Shown here in pieces: positions 28,665 to 37,364 of a stretch of 54,284 bases of DNA. The notes under the pieces are model-generated. The model did not search any database, was not told the origin of the DNA, and worked only from the letters and a program-made list of their open reading frames with translations. The DNA is from a candidate division WOR-3 bacterium (GTDB lineage Bacteria; Hydrothermota; Tepidihabitantia; Tepidihabitantales; DTDR01), in contig JBDRVE010000006.1 in the NCBI GenBank assembly GCA_039801725.1, forward strand, positions 8,297 through 62,580, read 5' to 3'. Within the stretch, counting starts at the first letter, position 1. Every line of letters begins with the position of its first letter. Made by a program: the position numbers and the translations under genes.

Positions 28665-29942
28665 TTAAGTTTCACCTTCTTCTTGAGAAGCCTGGGAGAA
28701 AAATTTTTCTTTTATTTTTTCTTCAATATCTTTTTTTAATTTCTTTACTTGCTCAATATCATAGTTAATAAATTTACTTATATTCTCATCAGGTGTAATT
28801 AACAAATCAAAAGCATTAATAATTTGGTTTTCTACTAGCTTTTCTAAAAGAATATCGGAAAGATCTAAATCTTTTAAAGAAATATTTTTAGCCTTTTCTT
28901 TAACTTGGCGGTCTAAATAGTCACTTAATTTTAAGATTTCGATATTCGCACCTGTTAAACGAGCAGCCAAATTTACATTTGTCCCCTTTTTCCCAACAGC
29001 AATTGGATAATCACTATCCGGAACAATTACGGTAAATTTATCATCTTCTTTTATTACCTCTTTTACTTTAGCCGGACTTAATGCCCGAGCGATAAAAATT
29101 TTTAAGTCTTTCGACCATTGAATAATATCAATTTTTTCTTCGCCCAATTCTTTTAAGACATTTTCAATTCTTGACCTTTTAAACCCTACACATGCTCCCA
29201 CTGGATCTACTTTTTCATCTTCCGAATGGACAGCAATTTTAGTTCGAACGCCGGGAATCCGTGCAATTGCTTTTATTTGAATTATATTTTGTTGAAGTTC
29301 GGGAACTTCTTTTGCTAAAAGTTTCTTCACAAATTCTTGATGGGTTCTTGATAAATGAACTCTCGGTCCTAAGGGGGTTTTCTCAACTTTTACTACATAA
29401 GCTTTAATAACTGCTCCTTGGCGTAATCGGTCAGATTTTAAATAATCTTGAGGTAGAAGATAACCTTCCACAGCTCCTAAATTAACAATAACCTTATCTT
29501 TGGTAATTTGATAAATAGTACCGGAAATTATTTCTTTTTCTTTCTTTTTAAACTCTTCGTATAATTTATTTTTTTCTACTGAACGAAGGCGACTAACTAG
29601 TTCATCAGCTGTCTTTTGGATAGTTGATCGCCCCACTTCTTCTAAGGGTAAAGGTACTTTTATCTTTTCTCCGATTTGGACATCCGGTTTTATTTTTTTT
29701 GCCTCTTCTAAAGAAATTTCTTTACCCAATTTTATTGCTGATTCTACTACTGTTTTGTTCAAAAAAATTTTGATTTCTCCTTTTTCTAAATCGATATCTA
29801 CTTCTGGTTCTGAATCTTGACCGTATCTTTTTTTAAGTCCAACGATTAAACTTTCTTTTAAAGCTTCGTTGACGTATAGAACATCAACATTTCTTTTACG
29901 GGCAATTTCACTAATATAATTTAAAATTTCTTCCTTTTTCAT
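28665..29942 (-). CDS. nusA: transcription elongation/termination factor NusA
   Basis: RNA polymerase-binding factor with an N-terminal domain, S1 domain (ISGTIYQITKDKVIVNLGAV) and two KH domains (DPVGACVGFKRSRIENVLKEL; PDSDYPIAVGKKGTNVNLAARL). The C-terminal extension (about 345-425) is short and has one helix-hairpin-helix-like segment. It starts 4 nt inside the rimP end and is followed by infB, the classical order. Confidence 0.95.
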   Translation of the reverse strand: MKKEEILNYISEIARKRNVDVLYVNEALKESLIVGLKKRYGQDSEPEVDIDLEKGEIKIFLNKTVVESAIKLGKEISLEEAKKIKPDVQIGEKIKVPLPLEEVGRSTIQKTADELVSRLRSVEKNKLYEEFKKKEKEIISGTIYQITKDKVIVNLGAVEGYLLPQDYLKSDRLRQGAVIKAYVVKVEKTPLGPRVHLSRTHQEFVKKLLAKEVPELQQNIIQIKAIARIPGVRTKIAVHSEDEKVDPVGACVGFKRSRIENVLKELGEEKIDIIQWSKDLKIFIARALSPAKVKEVIKEDDKFTVIVPDSDYPIAVGKKGTNVNLAARLTGANIEILKLSDYLDRQVKEKAKNISLKDLDLSDILLEKLVENQIINAFDLLITPDENISKFINYDIEQVKKLKKDIEEKIKEKFFSQASQEEGET

Positions 29943-30409
29943 TTTTGAAATAACTCCCTTGTAGTTACTTTTACTTCTGCTTTTTTAACTTCTGAATAAT
30001 TAATCACTGCAAGCTCTCCAGACTTAAAATTGGGTGCTTCCAGAACTTTTAAAGTGATTTGTTGGTCATTAGCATTAATAAGTTCTCCGTAAATATAATC
30101 GTTTTCTCTTTGAATCATCACTTTTTTCCCAACGGCTTTTTTAAAATGTTCCACATTTTTTAGTTTTCTTTCAATTCCTGGAGAAGAAACTTCTAAAATA
30201 TAGGAATGGGGTATTAAGTCCAAAGCATCTAATCTTAAAGATAATAAATTGGATACTTCTTCACAGATGTTAATTGTTACTCCTCCCGGCATATCAATAT
30301 AAACTCTTAAATTTTTGCCATCATATTCTACATCATATAGCTCCACTCCCATTTCACTCACTGTTTTAAAAATTAAATTATATATTTCTTCTGGCAATTT
30401 TTCTTTCAT
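29939..30409 (-). CDS. rimP: ribosome maturation factor RimP
   Basis: Assists 30S assembly. The 156 residues contain the N-terminal alpha-beta domain (LYDVEYDGKNLRVYIDMPGGVTINICEEVS region) and LEVSSPGIERKLKN, the family signature, then the SH3-like C-terminal domain. There is no Shine-Dalgarno; the -10 lies 7 nt before the ATG. First gene of rimP-nusA-infB-ylxP-yjbQ. Confidence 0.93.
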   Translation of the reverse strand: MKEKLPEEIYNLIFKTVSEMGVELYDVEYDGKNLRVYIDMPGGVTINICEEVSNLLSLRLDALDLIPHSYILEVSSPGIERKLKNVEHFKKAVGKKVMIQRENDYIYGELINANDQQITLKVLEAPNFKSGELAVINYSEVKKAEVKVTTRELFQK

Positions 30410-30416
30410 AAAAATA

Positions 30417-30444
30417 ATTATAATAATAGTTAAATAAAAGTCAA
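30417..30444 (-). promoter_or_regulatory. promoter for rimP operon, leaderless layout
   Basis: Minus strand: TTGACT (30444-30439), a 16-bp spacer and perfect TATAAT (30422-30417), then 7 nt to the ATG. This is the clearest leaderless arrangement in the window. Confidence 0.7.
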
Positions 30445-30741
30445 TATATTTTTCATAAATAAAAATTTTGATAATCTTATGATGTCACATTTTTTATAAG
30501 TTATTGATATTATGTGATTTAAATAATTCATACTTATTTAAAATTTATTTTGTCGCATTTTTATAAAAAAATTTATTTTTCATAAGGATAATTAGGGTTG
30601 ATAAAAACTGAAAAATCAATAATCTTATTTATTTTTTATTTTTATTTTTGGCATAGTTTTTGATTAATTCTTTTTAAGAATTAGAAAGGTTCTTTGAAAA
30701 TTGGGTAAAGGAAAAAAGGAAAATAAGATTGCTCGCATTTT
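30445..30741. other. AT-rich gap between the rimP promoter and the structured leader
   Basis: Very AT-rich, with no long frame on either strand. Possible -35-like TTGATA (about 30598) and TTGATT (about 30659) occur without a convincing -10. A 24-codon minus-strand frame (30664-30738) with its own Shine-Dalgarno is listed separately. Confidence 0.4.
30664..30738 (-). CDS. possible 24-aa peptide, minus strand
   Basis: ATG at 30738 preceded by a perfect AAGGAGGTG (30750-30742 on the minus strand), encoding MRAILFSFFPLPNFQRTFLI and four more residues before TAA. The ribosome-binding site is better than those of most real genes nearby. However, the same bases are the predicted partner of the lipoprotein Shine-Dalgarno in the plus-strand leader. 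It could be a small exported or regulatory peptide, or a coincidence forced by that pairing. Confidence 0.25.
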   Translation of the reverse strand: MRAILFSFFPLPNFQRTFLILKKN

Positions 30742-31063
30742 CACCTCCTTACCATATTATGGGGATGTAGTGCTTTATTCAGAAAATCGAAGTTATAAAT
30801 TTCCCGGTTCCATCGACTAAGCACTACATCCCTCAAATAAGATTCGGGGGTCTAAAATTAGCCTCCCTTTTGAGTTCATAGCCCAGTCCTCATTTTTAGG
30901 CCCCCGTTAAATTTGGGGGAGGAGGAGATGAAAAAGGGCGCTGGTACTGCTGAGCGAAACCGTTCAGAAAAAATAGAGGATGCCACCTCTTATAATATTT
31001 TAGAGGCGAAGAGAACGGAGCCAGCGTACCGGTTGCCCTTTTTGGAGGGATTGAAAGGAGGTG
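30742..31063 (+). ncRNA. candidate structured 5' leader RNA, family unknown
   Basis: Three long stems are visible. Stem I: 30762-30775 with 30819-30832, 14 bp perfect. Stem II: 30845-30857 with 30894-30906, 13 bp with one G-U. Stem III: 30931-30947 with 31026-31043, 17 bp with one bulge and two G-U pairs, enclosing a 7-bp AAAC-loop hairpin (30950-30967). The 5' end CACCTCCTT (30742-30750) is exactly complementary to AAGGAGGTG (31055-31063), the ribosome-binding site of the lipoprotein gene. All non-Watson-Crick pairs are G-U in the plus sense and would be A-C in the minus sense, supporting plus-strand transcription. I recognise no riboswitch class. Confidence 0.6.
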
Positions 31064-31066
31064 TGT

Positions 31067-32980
31067 GTGAAAAAAATTTTTCTTTTAATACTTTTTTTTC
31101 TTGCCTGTTTGGAAAAACCAAAGTTTCCCGAATGGGATACTGAGATTACCATTCCTTTATTGGAAAAAAATTTAACCATTTTTTCTTTTTTAGATTCTCA
31201 TTATTTTAAAATAAATTCTGACTCAGTTTTTAATTTCTTTTATCAGAATGATTTTGATACAGTTTTTCCGATAACCAAGATTAATCTAAATATTAGTGGG
31301 TTTAATGCTTCTTATTATTTTAATAACTTTGAGATTTACGATACTTTTTATAATGAAATAACCGTTAATATTGAAGAGATTCTAGGAATAACAATTTTTG
31401 ATAGTTTTGTTATTTTACCGCCGATAAATCAGCGAAAAAATTTGAAAAAAATTTTAAATCTTAATGATATTCGTAATGGTTTTATTGAAGAAATTTTTAT
31501 GATAATAGAAATAGAAAATTATTCGCCCATAAATTTTGAATACTTTGAAATCGATTTTAATAATTTTTATATAAATTTAGAAAATATAAGAGCTAATTCT
31601 CAAAAAAAACACTCAGAAAAATTTAGTGATATATTTATCTCTTCTCCTTCTAACATCTTTTTAAATTATCAGATTTTAACTGAAGATTCAGTCTTGGTAA
31701 GAAAAAGGGATTTTTTAAAAATTATTATAAAATTTACTAAAATTAGATTAAGAGAAGGAGAGTTAAAATTAAAAAAGGCTTATTTAGAACATATCTACAA
31801 TTATAATTTTGTTTCTTCTGGTTTTGAGTTAAGATCAGGAAAAATAAAAGAGGGCTTTTTAGAGTTGGAGTTTATTAATCAATTTCCTTTTCCCTTATTA
31901 ATTTCTTTTAAGATTAAAGAAATAAATTATGAAAATAGTTTTAATATTTCTCCTTATACTTATAAAAAAATCTCTCTTCCTTTGGAAGGAAAAAGTATTA
32001 GGCAAAATTCTTTCGATAGAAAAGGAGGTCTAATTGTTCCTATAGAAATTAGCGCGCAAATTAATGATACAGGAAAATTTTTTAATATTAAAAAAGAAAA
32101 TTATTTTTCTCTGACTGGTTGCATAGAAAATTTAAAATTTAAAGAAATTGAGGGTAATTTTTTATTTCCTTATTACTTTGTAAACAAGGAAGATTCGATA
32201 GTGATTAATTTTTTGGGTAATCCTAAAGGAATAAAATTTGAAAAGGGAGAGATATTATTAGAGTTTTGGTATAATATAAAAATGCCGATTAGAATTTTTC
32301 TTACCGGAAAGAGTATTAATCGCAATCAAGAAATTTGTTCTCTTTATAAAGAGATTTGTCTTCCAGTAGGCAATGGACAGCCGCTAAATAAATTAAGTGA
32401 AAGAATTGATATTACTAACTTGATAAATAATGGTCCCAGAATTTTAAAATTTAGTTATTCGGCAAAAATCGATGGCCAAGGGAAAATTGAGGAAAAAGAT
32501 TTTGTTTTGTTAAATGTTTCCGTTGATATACCCTTAAAATTTTCTTTTGTTAAAGATACTTTCATTGCTTATAAAAAAGAAATTTTTATCAGCGGGGAAG
32601 AAAGTGAGAAAATTAAAAAAAATCTGTTAGGAGGAGAACTAATTGTTGAAGCAACGAACCATTTTCCCATTGGTTTTGATGGTTCATTGATAATAAAATC
32701 AAAAGAGGAGGGAGATTCAATTGTGTTTCCTTTTATGCTATTAAAAGGGGAGGTTTCCGAAAAAGGTTATTGTGAAAAAGAGAAAGAGAGTAAAATAATT
32801 TTAGAAATAAAAGAAGATCAGTTAGAAATTTTTAAGAAAGAGAAATTGGAGGCTTTGTTAAAGATTAATTTGCCCGAAAGTGACACTGTAGTTTTAAAAC
32901 CGAACGATTTTTTAAGTTTTAAATCTTACGGGATATTAAAAATAAAAACAAAAGAGATGGTAAAATCTATTAAGAAATAA
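31067..32980 (+). CDS. large predicted lipoprotein, 637 aa
   Basis: Starts at a GTG (31067) 5 nt after AGGAGG; two further in-frame codons upstream are less well placed. MKKIFLLILFFLAC is a lipoprotein signal with Cys14 as the lipidation site. The mature part is beta-rich with repeated segments resembling each other (LRSGKIKEGFLELEFINQFPF; LLGGELIVEATNHFPIGFD), the kind of repetition seen in long extracellular beta-sandwich proteins. Family not recognised. A barrel protein follows 14 nt later, so they probably work together at the outer membrane. Expression may be controlled by the leader RNA. Confidence 0.7.
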   Translation: MKKIFLLILFFLACLEKPKFPEWDTEITIPLLEKNLTIFSFLDSHYFKINSDSVFNFFYQNDFDTVFPITKINLNISGFNASYYFNNFEIYDTFYNEITVNIEEILGITIFDSFVILPPINQRKNLKKILNLNDIRNGFIEEIFMIIEIENYSPINFEYFEIDFNNFYINLENIRANSQKKHSEKFSDIFISSPSNIFLNYQILTEDSVLVRKRDFLKIIIKFTKIRLREGELKLKKAYLEHIYNYNFVSSGFELRSGKIKEGFLELEFINQFPFPLLISFKIKEINYENSFNISPYTYKKISLPLEGKSIRQNSFDRKGGLIVPIEISAQINDTGKFFNIKKENYFSLTGCIENLKFKEIEGNFLFPYYFVNKEDSIVINFLGNPKGIKFEKGEILLEFWYNIKMPIRIFLTGKSINRNQEICSLYKEICLPVGNGQPLNKLSERIDITNLINNGPRILKFSYSAKIDGQGKIEEKDFVLLNVSVDIPLKFSFVKDTFIAYKKEIFISGEESEKIKKNLLGGELIVEATNHFPIGFDGSLIIKSKEEGDSIVFPFMLLKGEVSEKGYCEKEKESKIILEIKEDQLEIFKKEKLEALLKINLPESDTVVLKPNDFLSFKSYGILKIKTKEMVKSIKK

Positions 32981-32994
32981 TTAAAATAAATTAA

Positions 32995-34125
32995 ATGACT
33001 TTTTATTTAATTTTAACATTTTTAAATTTTATCAATTTGTTTTCGGATAAAAGAATTTATTATCAGATTTTAGGTATTTCTTTTAATTTTTATAATAATA
33101 CTTTTAGCGGTAAAGATTATAATTATTATAACGGTAAATATTTAAACGAAAAGGATAAAGAGGCTATTTTACAAGCTATTCCTTCGGAAGGTTGGAAATT
33201 ATCTAGTGAAGGTTCCTTGTCCTTTTTGTCTCTTTCTTATCGTTTCTGGAATTTATCTGTTTCATTAAATACCAGGGGGAGAGGAAGGATTAAAAAAGAA
33301 ATTTTTGAGTTACTTTTTTTTGGTAATAGATTAAATCAGATTTATCAAACTGAAGAAAATCGAGGAGAAGTTTTTGTTTTCTCCCAAATAAAAAATACCT
33401 TTTGTTTTTCTCTTAAAAATAAATGGAAAATAGGTTTTGGAATCAATTATTTGAAAGGTTACTATTATTTAAAGGCTGAAGATAATTATTTATACCTTTT
33501 GACTACTCAAAAATTTCTTAATCTCTATAATGAAATAAATTATAAAAAAAGTTTTGGTGGCAATGGTTTTGGTTTTGATATTGGTATTGGGAAGAAAATA
33601 GATGAAAAGTTTGGCGTTAAGATCATAATGGAAAATATAAACAACAAAATTTTTTGGCAGAAAGAAAATCACATTGGTAAAATTGTTTTAATAGTTGATT
33701 CTTTAAATTTCGATAAAATAAGTAAAGGTAATTATTATTTTTTTAACAAAGAAGAAAAAGAAACTATTCAATTCGTGAATCGACCTTTACCTTTTGAAAT
33801 TAATTTATCTTGTGAAAATGTAATAAAAGATTTTTTAAAAATTAATTCTGGGATATCTTGGGCAGAAAAGGAATATGTTAAACTCCTCTCGAGATTAGAT
33901 TATCAACCCTTTAATTTTTTAGGAATTATTAATTTCTTAAATCTTTATTTATTGACCGATAAAGATGCTTCTTTAGGAAGCCCTTCTTATGAAATTGGTA
34001 TAGGTTTTAGAGTAATTATTAAAGATATCGATTTTTTCTTTTCCCACGAATATTATAAAGGATTTCTGCTTGGTGCTAAAGGATTTTCTTTTAAATTTCG
34101 TTTAGATTATAATTTTTCTTATTGA
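32995..34125 (+). CDS. outer-membrane beta-barrel-like protein, 376 aa
   Basis: An N-terminal hydrophobic signal (MTFYLILTFLNFINLF) is followed by many aromatic-flanked amphipathic strands (KWKIGFGINYLKGYYYLKA, GFGFDIGIGKKIDEKFGVKI, YEIGIGFRVIIKDIDFFF). The terminal strand FSFKFRLDYNFSY ends in an aromatic residue, as required for barrel insertion. The layout recalls DUF5723/PorV-type proteins, but I cannot prove family membership. It follows the lipoprotein gene in the same operon. There is no evident Shine-Dalgarno. Confidence 0.65.
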   Translation: MTFYLILTFLNFINLFSDKRIYYQILGISFNFYNNTFSGKDYNYYNGKYLNEKDKEAILQAIPSEGWKLSSEGSLSFLSLSYRFWNLSVSLNTRGRGRIKKEIFELLFFGNRLNQIYQTEENRGEVFVFSQIKNTFCFSLKNKWKIGFGINYLKGYYYLKAEDNYLYLLTTQKFLNLYNEINYKKSFGGNGFGFDIGIGKKIDEKFGVKIIMENINNKIFWQKENHIGKIVLIVDSLNFDKISKGNYYFFNKEEKETIQFVNRPLPFEINLSCENVIKDFLKINSGISWAEKEYVKLLSRLDYQPFNFLGIINFLNLYLLTDKDASLGSPSYEIGIGFRVIIKDIDFFFSHEYYKGFLLGAKGFSFKFRLDYNFSY

Positions 34126-34286
34126 AATAAAACACTGACGGATAATTTATAGCAACGTTTCTTTTCGTAGTTTATTTACAAAAGATACTTACCTTGATTC
34201 CTAAAAGAAGCAAAAATTAGAAGTTTTATGCCATAGGGAGAAGAGGAAAATTCTTGAATTTTTAATAAATTATTTCTTTTCGCCTC

Positions 34287-34314
34287 TTGATTTTTTTAAA
34301 TTTAAGATTAAAAT
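34287..34314 (+). promoter_or_regulatory. promoter for nadE
   Basis: TTGATT (34287-34292), a 16-bp spacer and TAAAAT (34309-34314), 11 nt before the ATG. No Shine-Dalgarno intervenes. Confidence 0.5.
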
Positions 34315-34325
34315 AAAATATATTT

Positions 34326-35906
34326 ATGAGGATTGGTATTGCTCAATTAAATTCTACGGTTGGTGATTTTAAAGGGAATCTAAATAAAATTTTAAATACT
34401 CTTCGGATCGCCCGGGAAAGAAAAGTAGATTTAGTTATCTTCCCCGAACTTTTTCTTACCGGTTATTTTCCTAAAGATTTATTGAAGAAACCTGATTTTT
34501 TAAATTATTCTCAAAAGAGTTTAAATAATATTTTTAAAAATTCTAAAGAAATTTCTCTTATAATTGGATTACCTTTGAAAATTGGAAAAAATCTTTTGAA
34601 TGCGGCTTATTTTATAAGGGATGGAAAATTTTTTGGTTTTAGTGCTAAAACCAATCTTTCTTCAAAAGAAGTTAATTATTTTATACCTTCTCAAAAAAGA
34701 ATCGTTTTTAACTTGGATGGCAAAAAAATAGGGATAATCATTGGCGAAGATTTAGAAGGTAAGTATGAAGTAATAAGAGAACTTAAAAGAAAAGGAGCGG
34801 AGTTAATTATCAATTTGTCCGCTCGGCCTTTTTATGTGAATAAACATAACTTGCTAAAAGATTTGCTCAAAAAGAAAGCGAAGGAAAATAATATTAAGAT
34901 AATATATTGCAATTTGGTGGGAGGAAATGATGGTGAGATTTTTGATGGCGAAAGTATGGTAGTGTCGGAAAATGGTGAAATTTTAATGAGGGCAAAAAGA
35001 TTTGAGGAAGATTTTATTATTTATGACGAAAGTATTATTTATGCACCCTTATCTGAAAAAGAAGAAGATGAGAGAGAAGAAATTTATCAGGCAATTATTT
35101 TAGGAATTAAAGACTATGTAAAAAAGAATAATTTTCAAAAAGTAATTTTGGGAATTTCTGGCGGAATTGATTCGAGTGTAGTTGCTGTTTTAGCGACCTT
35201 GGCATTAGGTAAAGAAAATGTCATCGGTTTAATAATGCCTGGACCTTATTCTTCAAAAGAGAGTATTGAAGATGCTTATACCTTGGCAAAAAATTTGGGA
35301 ATTAAAGTATTAGAAATTTCTATTAATGAGATTTATCAAGAATATTTAAATACCTTAAAACCAATTTTTAAAGATTTACCTTTTGATAAAACAGAAGAGA
35401 ATATTCAAGCCCGAATAAGAGGAAATATATTAATGGCTTTGGCAAATAAATTTAATTATTTAGTTTTGGCAACCGGTAATAAATCAGAAATGGTAGTTGG
35501 TTATACAACCCTTTACGGTGATATGAGTGGCGGTTTGGCACCAATTGCTGATTTGACAAAAACTGAGGTTTATAAATTGGCAGAATATTTAAATAAGAAA
35601 TTTAATTTAATTCCCGAAAGAATTTTAACTAAAAAACCATCAGCGGAATTAAGATCTAATCAAGAAGATGAAAAAGATTTAATTCCCTATTCCCAATTGG
35701 ATGAAATTATTCAATATTATTTAATGGAAAACCTGCCTTTGCGAAATATTGTGAGAAAAGGATTTTCGCCAAAAGATGTGAATAAAATTGTAAGTTTAAT
35801 TTATCAAAATGAATTTAAAAGGAAACAAGCACCTCTTAAATTAATCTTAAAGAAAGAAAGTTTTGATTTTCCGATTGTTAACAAATTTTACCCAACTCCT
35901 AAATAA
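34326..35906 (+). CDS. nadE: NAD synthetase with degenerate glutaminase domain
   Basis: A 526-residue protein with an N-terminal nitrilase-type glutaminase domain (about 1-245) and a C-terminal NAD synthase domain (ILGISGGIDSSVVA near 275; ATGNKSEMVVGYTTLYGDMSGG). In active enzymes the glutaminase triad is Glu-Lys-Cys. Glu41 (FPELFLTGY) and Lys108 (SAKTNL) are kept, but the Cys position reads Gly140 (IIIGEDLEG, codon GGC at 34743-34745, where ICEDLW is usual). The protein is probably ammonia-dependent despite its length. The 3' end overlaps livF by 19 nt, convergent. Confidence 0.92.
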   Translation: MRIGIAQLNSTVGDFKGNLNKILNTLRIARERKVDLVIFPELFLTGYFPKDLLKKPDFLNYSQKSLNNIFKNSKEISLIIGLPLKIGKNLLNAAYFIRDGKFFGFSAKTNLSSKEVNYFIPSQKRIVFNLDGKKIGIIIGEDLEGKYEVIRELKRKGAELIINLSARPFYVNKHNLLKDLLKKKAKENNIKIIYCNLVGGNDGEIFDGESMVVSENGEILMRAKRFEEDFIIYDESIIYAPLSEKEEDEREEIYQAIILGIKDYVKKNNFQKVILGISGGIDSSVVAVLATLALGKENVIGLIMPGPYSSKESIEDAYTLAKNLGIKVLEISINEIYQEYLNTLKPIFKDLPFDKTEENIQARIRGNILMALANKFNYLVLATGNKSEMVVGYTTLYGDMSGGLAPIADLTKTEVYKLAEYLNKKFNLIPERILTKKPSAELRSNQEDEKDLIPYSQLDEIIQYYLMENLPLRNIVRKGFSPKDVNKIVSLIYQNEFKRKQAPLKLILKKESFDFPIVNKFYPTPK

Positions 35907-36595
35907 ATCTTTTTTACCTTTTCATTATTAATTAATTCTTCTGCTTTTCCTTCCAACATTATTTTGCCGGTTTCTAAGACATATGCCCGATGGGCTATTG
36001 ATAAAGCCTTAAAAGCATTTTGTTCAATAAGTAAAATAGCGGTTCCTTCTTCGTTTATATTTTTAATTACTGAAAATATCTCTTCTACTAATATTGGTGA
36101 AAGTCCCATAGAAGGTTCGTCTAAAAGGAGTAATTTAGGTTTTGCCATCAATCCTCGACCAATAGCCAGCATTTGAAGTTCGCCACCTGAAAGGGTACCG
36201 GCTGGCTGCTTTAATCTTTCTTTTAAACGAGGGAAAATTTTGAAAACGAAGGAAAGTCTTTCCTCAATTTCACTTTTTTTATTAACAAAATAGGCACCCA
36301 ATCTTAAATTTTCATAAACAGTGAGGTTGGCAAAAGGTTTTCTGCCTTCGGGCACTTGGATAATTCCCAATTTAGCAATTTGGCAAGGATTTAATTTTGT
36401 TAAATCAATATTTTGAAAATAGATTCTGCCACTTATCGGTTTGATTAAACCAGAAATAGTTTTCAAAGTAGTTGTTTTACCAGCACCATTATTACCAATT
36501 AAAGCAACAATCTCTTTTTCCCTCACAACCAAAGATATTCCTTGTAATGCTTTAATCACTCCGTAATTGACAAAGAGATTTTCAATGGAGAGCAT
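35888..36595 (-). CDS. livF: branched-chain amino acid-type ABC transporter ATPase LivF
   Basis: Second ATPase of a HAAT-type importer. Walker A GNNGAGKTTT, signature LSGGELQML, Walker B LLLLDEPSMGLSP and the LivF-typical IIQVPEGRKPFANLTVYENL are present. Length 235. It overlaps livG by 14 nt and ends the operon, running into nadE's 3' end. Confidence 0.93.
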   Translation of the reverse strand: MLSIENLFVNYGVIKALQGISLVVREKEIVALIGNNGAGKTTTLKTISGLIKPISGRIYFQNIDLTKLNPCQIAKLGIIQVPEGRKPFANLTVYENLRLGAYFVNKKSEIEERLSFVFKIFPRLKERLKQPAGTLSGGELQMLAIGRGLMAKPKLLLLDEPSMGLSPILVEEIFSVIKNINEEGTAILLIEQNAFKALSIAHRAYVLETGKIMLEGKAEELINNEKVKKIYLGVG

Positions 36596-37364
36596 ATTCC
36601 CTTCCTAAATAGGCAGCAATTACTTTTGGATTATTTTGAATCTCTTCTGGTTTGCCTTCAGCGATAATTTCACCAAAATCCATAACAACAATTCTTTCGC
36701 AAAGGTTCATGATTACCCGCATCTGATGTTCAATAATAAAAATTGTTAATTTAAATTTTTCTTTGATAAATTTAATTAAATCCATCAAAAGGGAGGTTTC
36801 GCCAATCGTCATACCACAAGAAGGTTCATCTAATAAAAGAAGTTTGGGATTAAGGGCTAAGGCACGGGCAATTTCTAATTTTCTCATTTCTCCATACGGT
36901 AGGTTTTTTGCTAAAATATTTACCTTTTTCTCTAAATCAAAGAGTTTTAAGAACTGATAACATTTTTCTTTAACTTCTTTTTCAACCTTTTTAAAATTAC
37001 CAATACGTAAAATACTCTCGGTTGTTGAATAATTAATCTGGTAGTTAAAGGCAAAAAGGATATTTTCCAAAACAGTTAAATTATTAAAAAGTCTAATATT
37101 TTGGAAAGTTCTTGAAATTCCTAAATGGACAATTTGATGAGGCAAAAGATTGGTAATATCCTTATTTTGGAAAATTATTTTTCCGCTATCTGGTTTATAA
37201 AAGCCGGTTATTAAGTTAAAAACAGTAGTTTTGCCCGCACCATTCGGACCAATAAGACCACATAATTCACCTTCTTTAAGGATAAGATTAAAATCTTTGA
37301 CTGCCTTTAAGCCATCAAAAGATTTATTTAAATTTTCAATCTTTAATATTCCTTCTTCAGCCAT
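36582..37364 (-). CDS. livG: branched-chain amino acid-type ABC transporter ATPase LivG
   Basis: ATPase of 260 residues with Walker A GPNGAGKTTV, the LivG-typical GISRTFQNIRLFNNLTVLENI and Walker B LLLLDEPSCGM. The usual LSGG signature is replaced by NLPYGEMRKLEIARAL, as in LivG proteins. It overlaps livM by 22 nt. Confidence 0.93.
   Translation of the reverse strand: MAEEGILKIENLNKSFDGLKAVKDFNLILKEGELCGLIGPNGAGKTTVFNLITGFYKPDSGKIIFQNKDITNLLPHQIVHLGISRTFQNIRLFNNLTVLENILFAFNYQINYSTTESILRIGNFKKVEKEVKEKCYQFLKLFDLEKKVNILAKNLPYGEMRKLEIARALALNPKLLLLDEPSCGMTIGETSLLMDLIKFIKEKFKLTIFIIEHQMRVIMNLCERIVVMDFGEIIAEGKPEEIQNNPKVIAAYLGREYALH

Noticed and set aside
30761-30836. Degenerate tRNA
   Set aside because: GGGGATGTAG resembles a tRNA start and CCCGGTTC a T arm, but the 14-bp perfect stem leaves no room for D and anticodon arms.
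30742-31063. Known riboswitch or RNase P, SRP, 6S or tmRNA
   Set aside because: I compared by memory with the TPP, SAM, cobalamin, lysine, FMN, cyclic di-GMP and ydaO consensus cores and with conserved RNase P, SRP and tmRNA segments, and found no match.
30913-31143. A 76-codon plus-strand frame through the structured leader
   Set aside because: Its codons coincide with stem III and overlap the signal peptide of the lipoprotein in another frame. The residue composition is not protein-like and the stems explain the sequence better.
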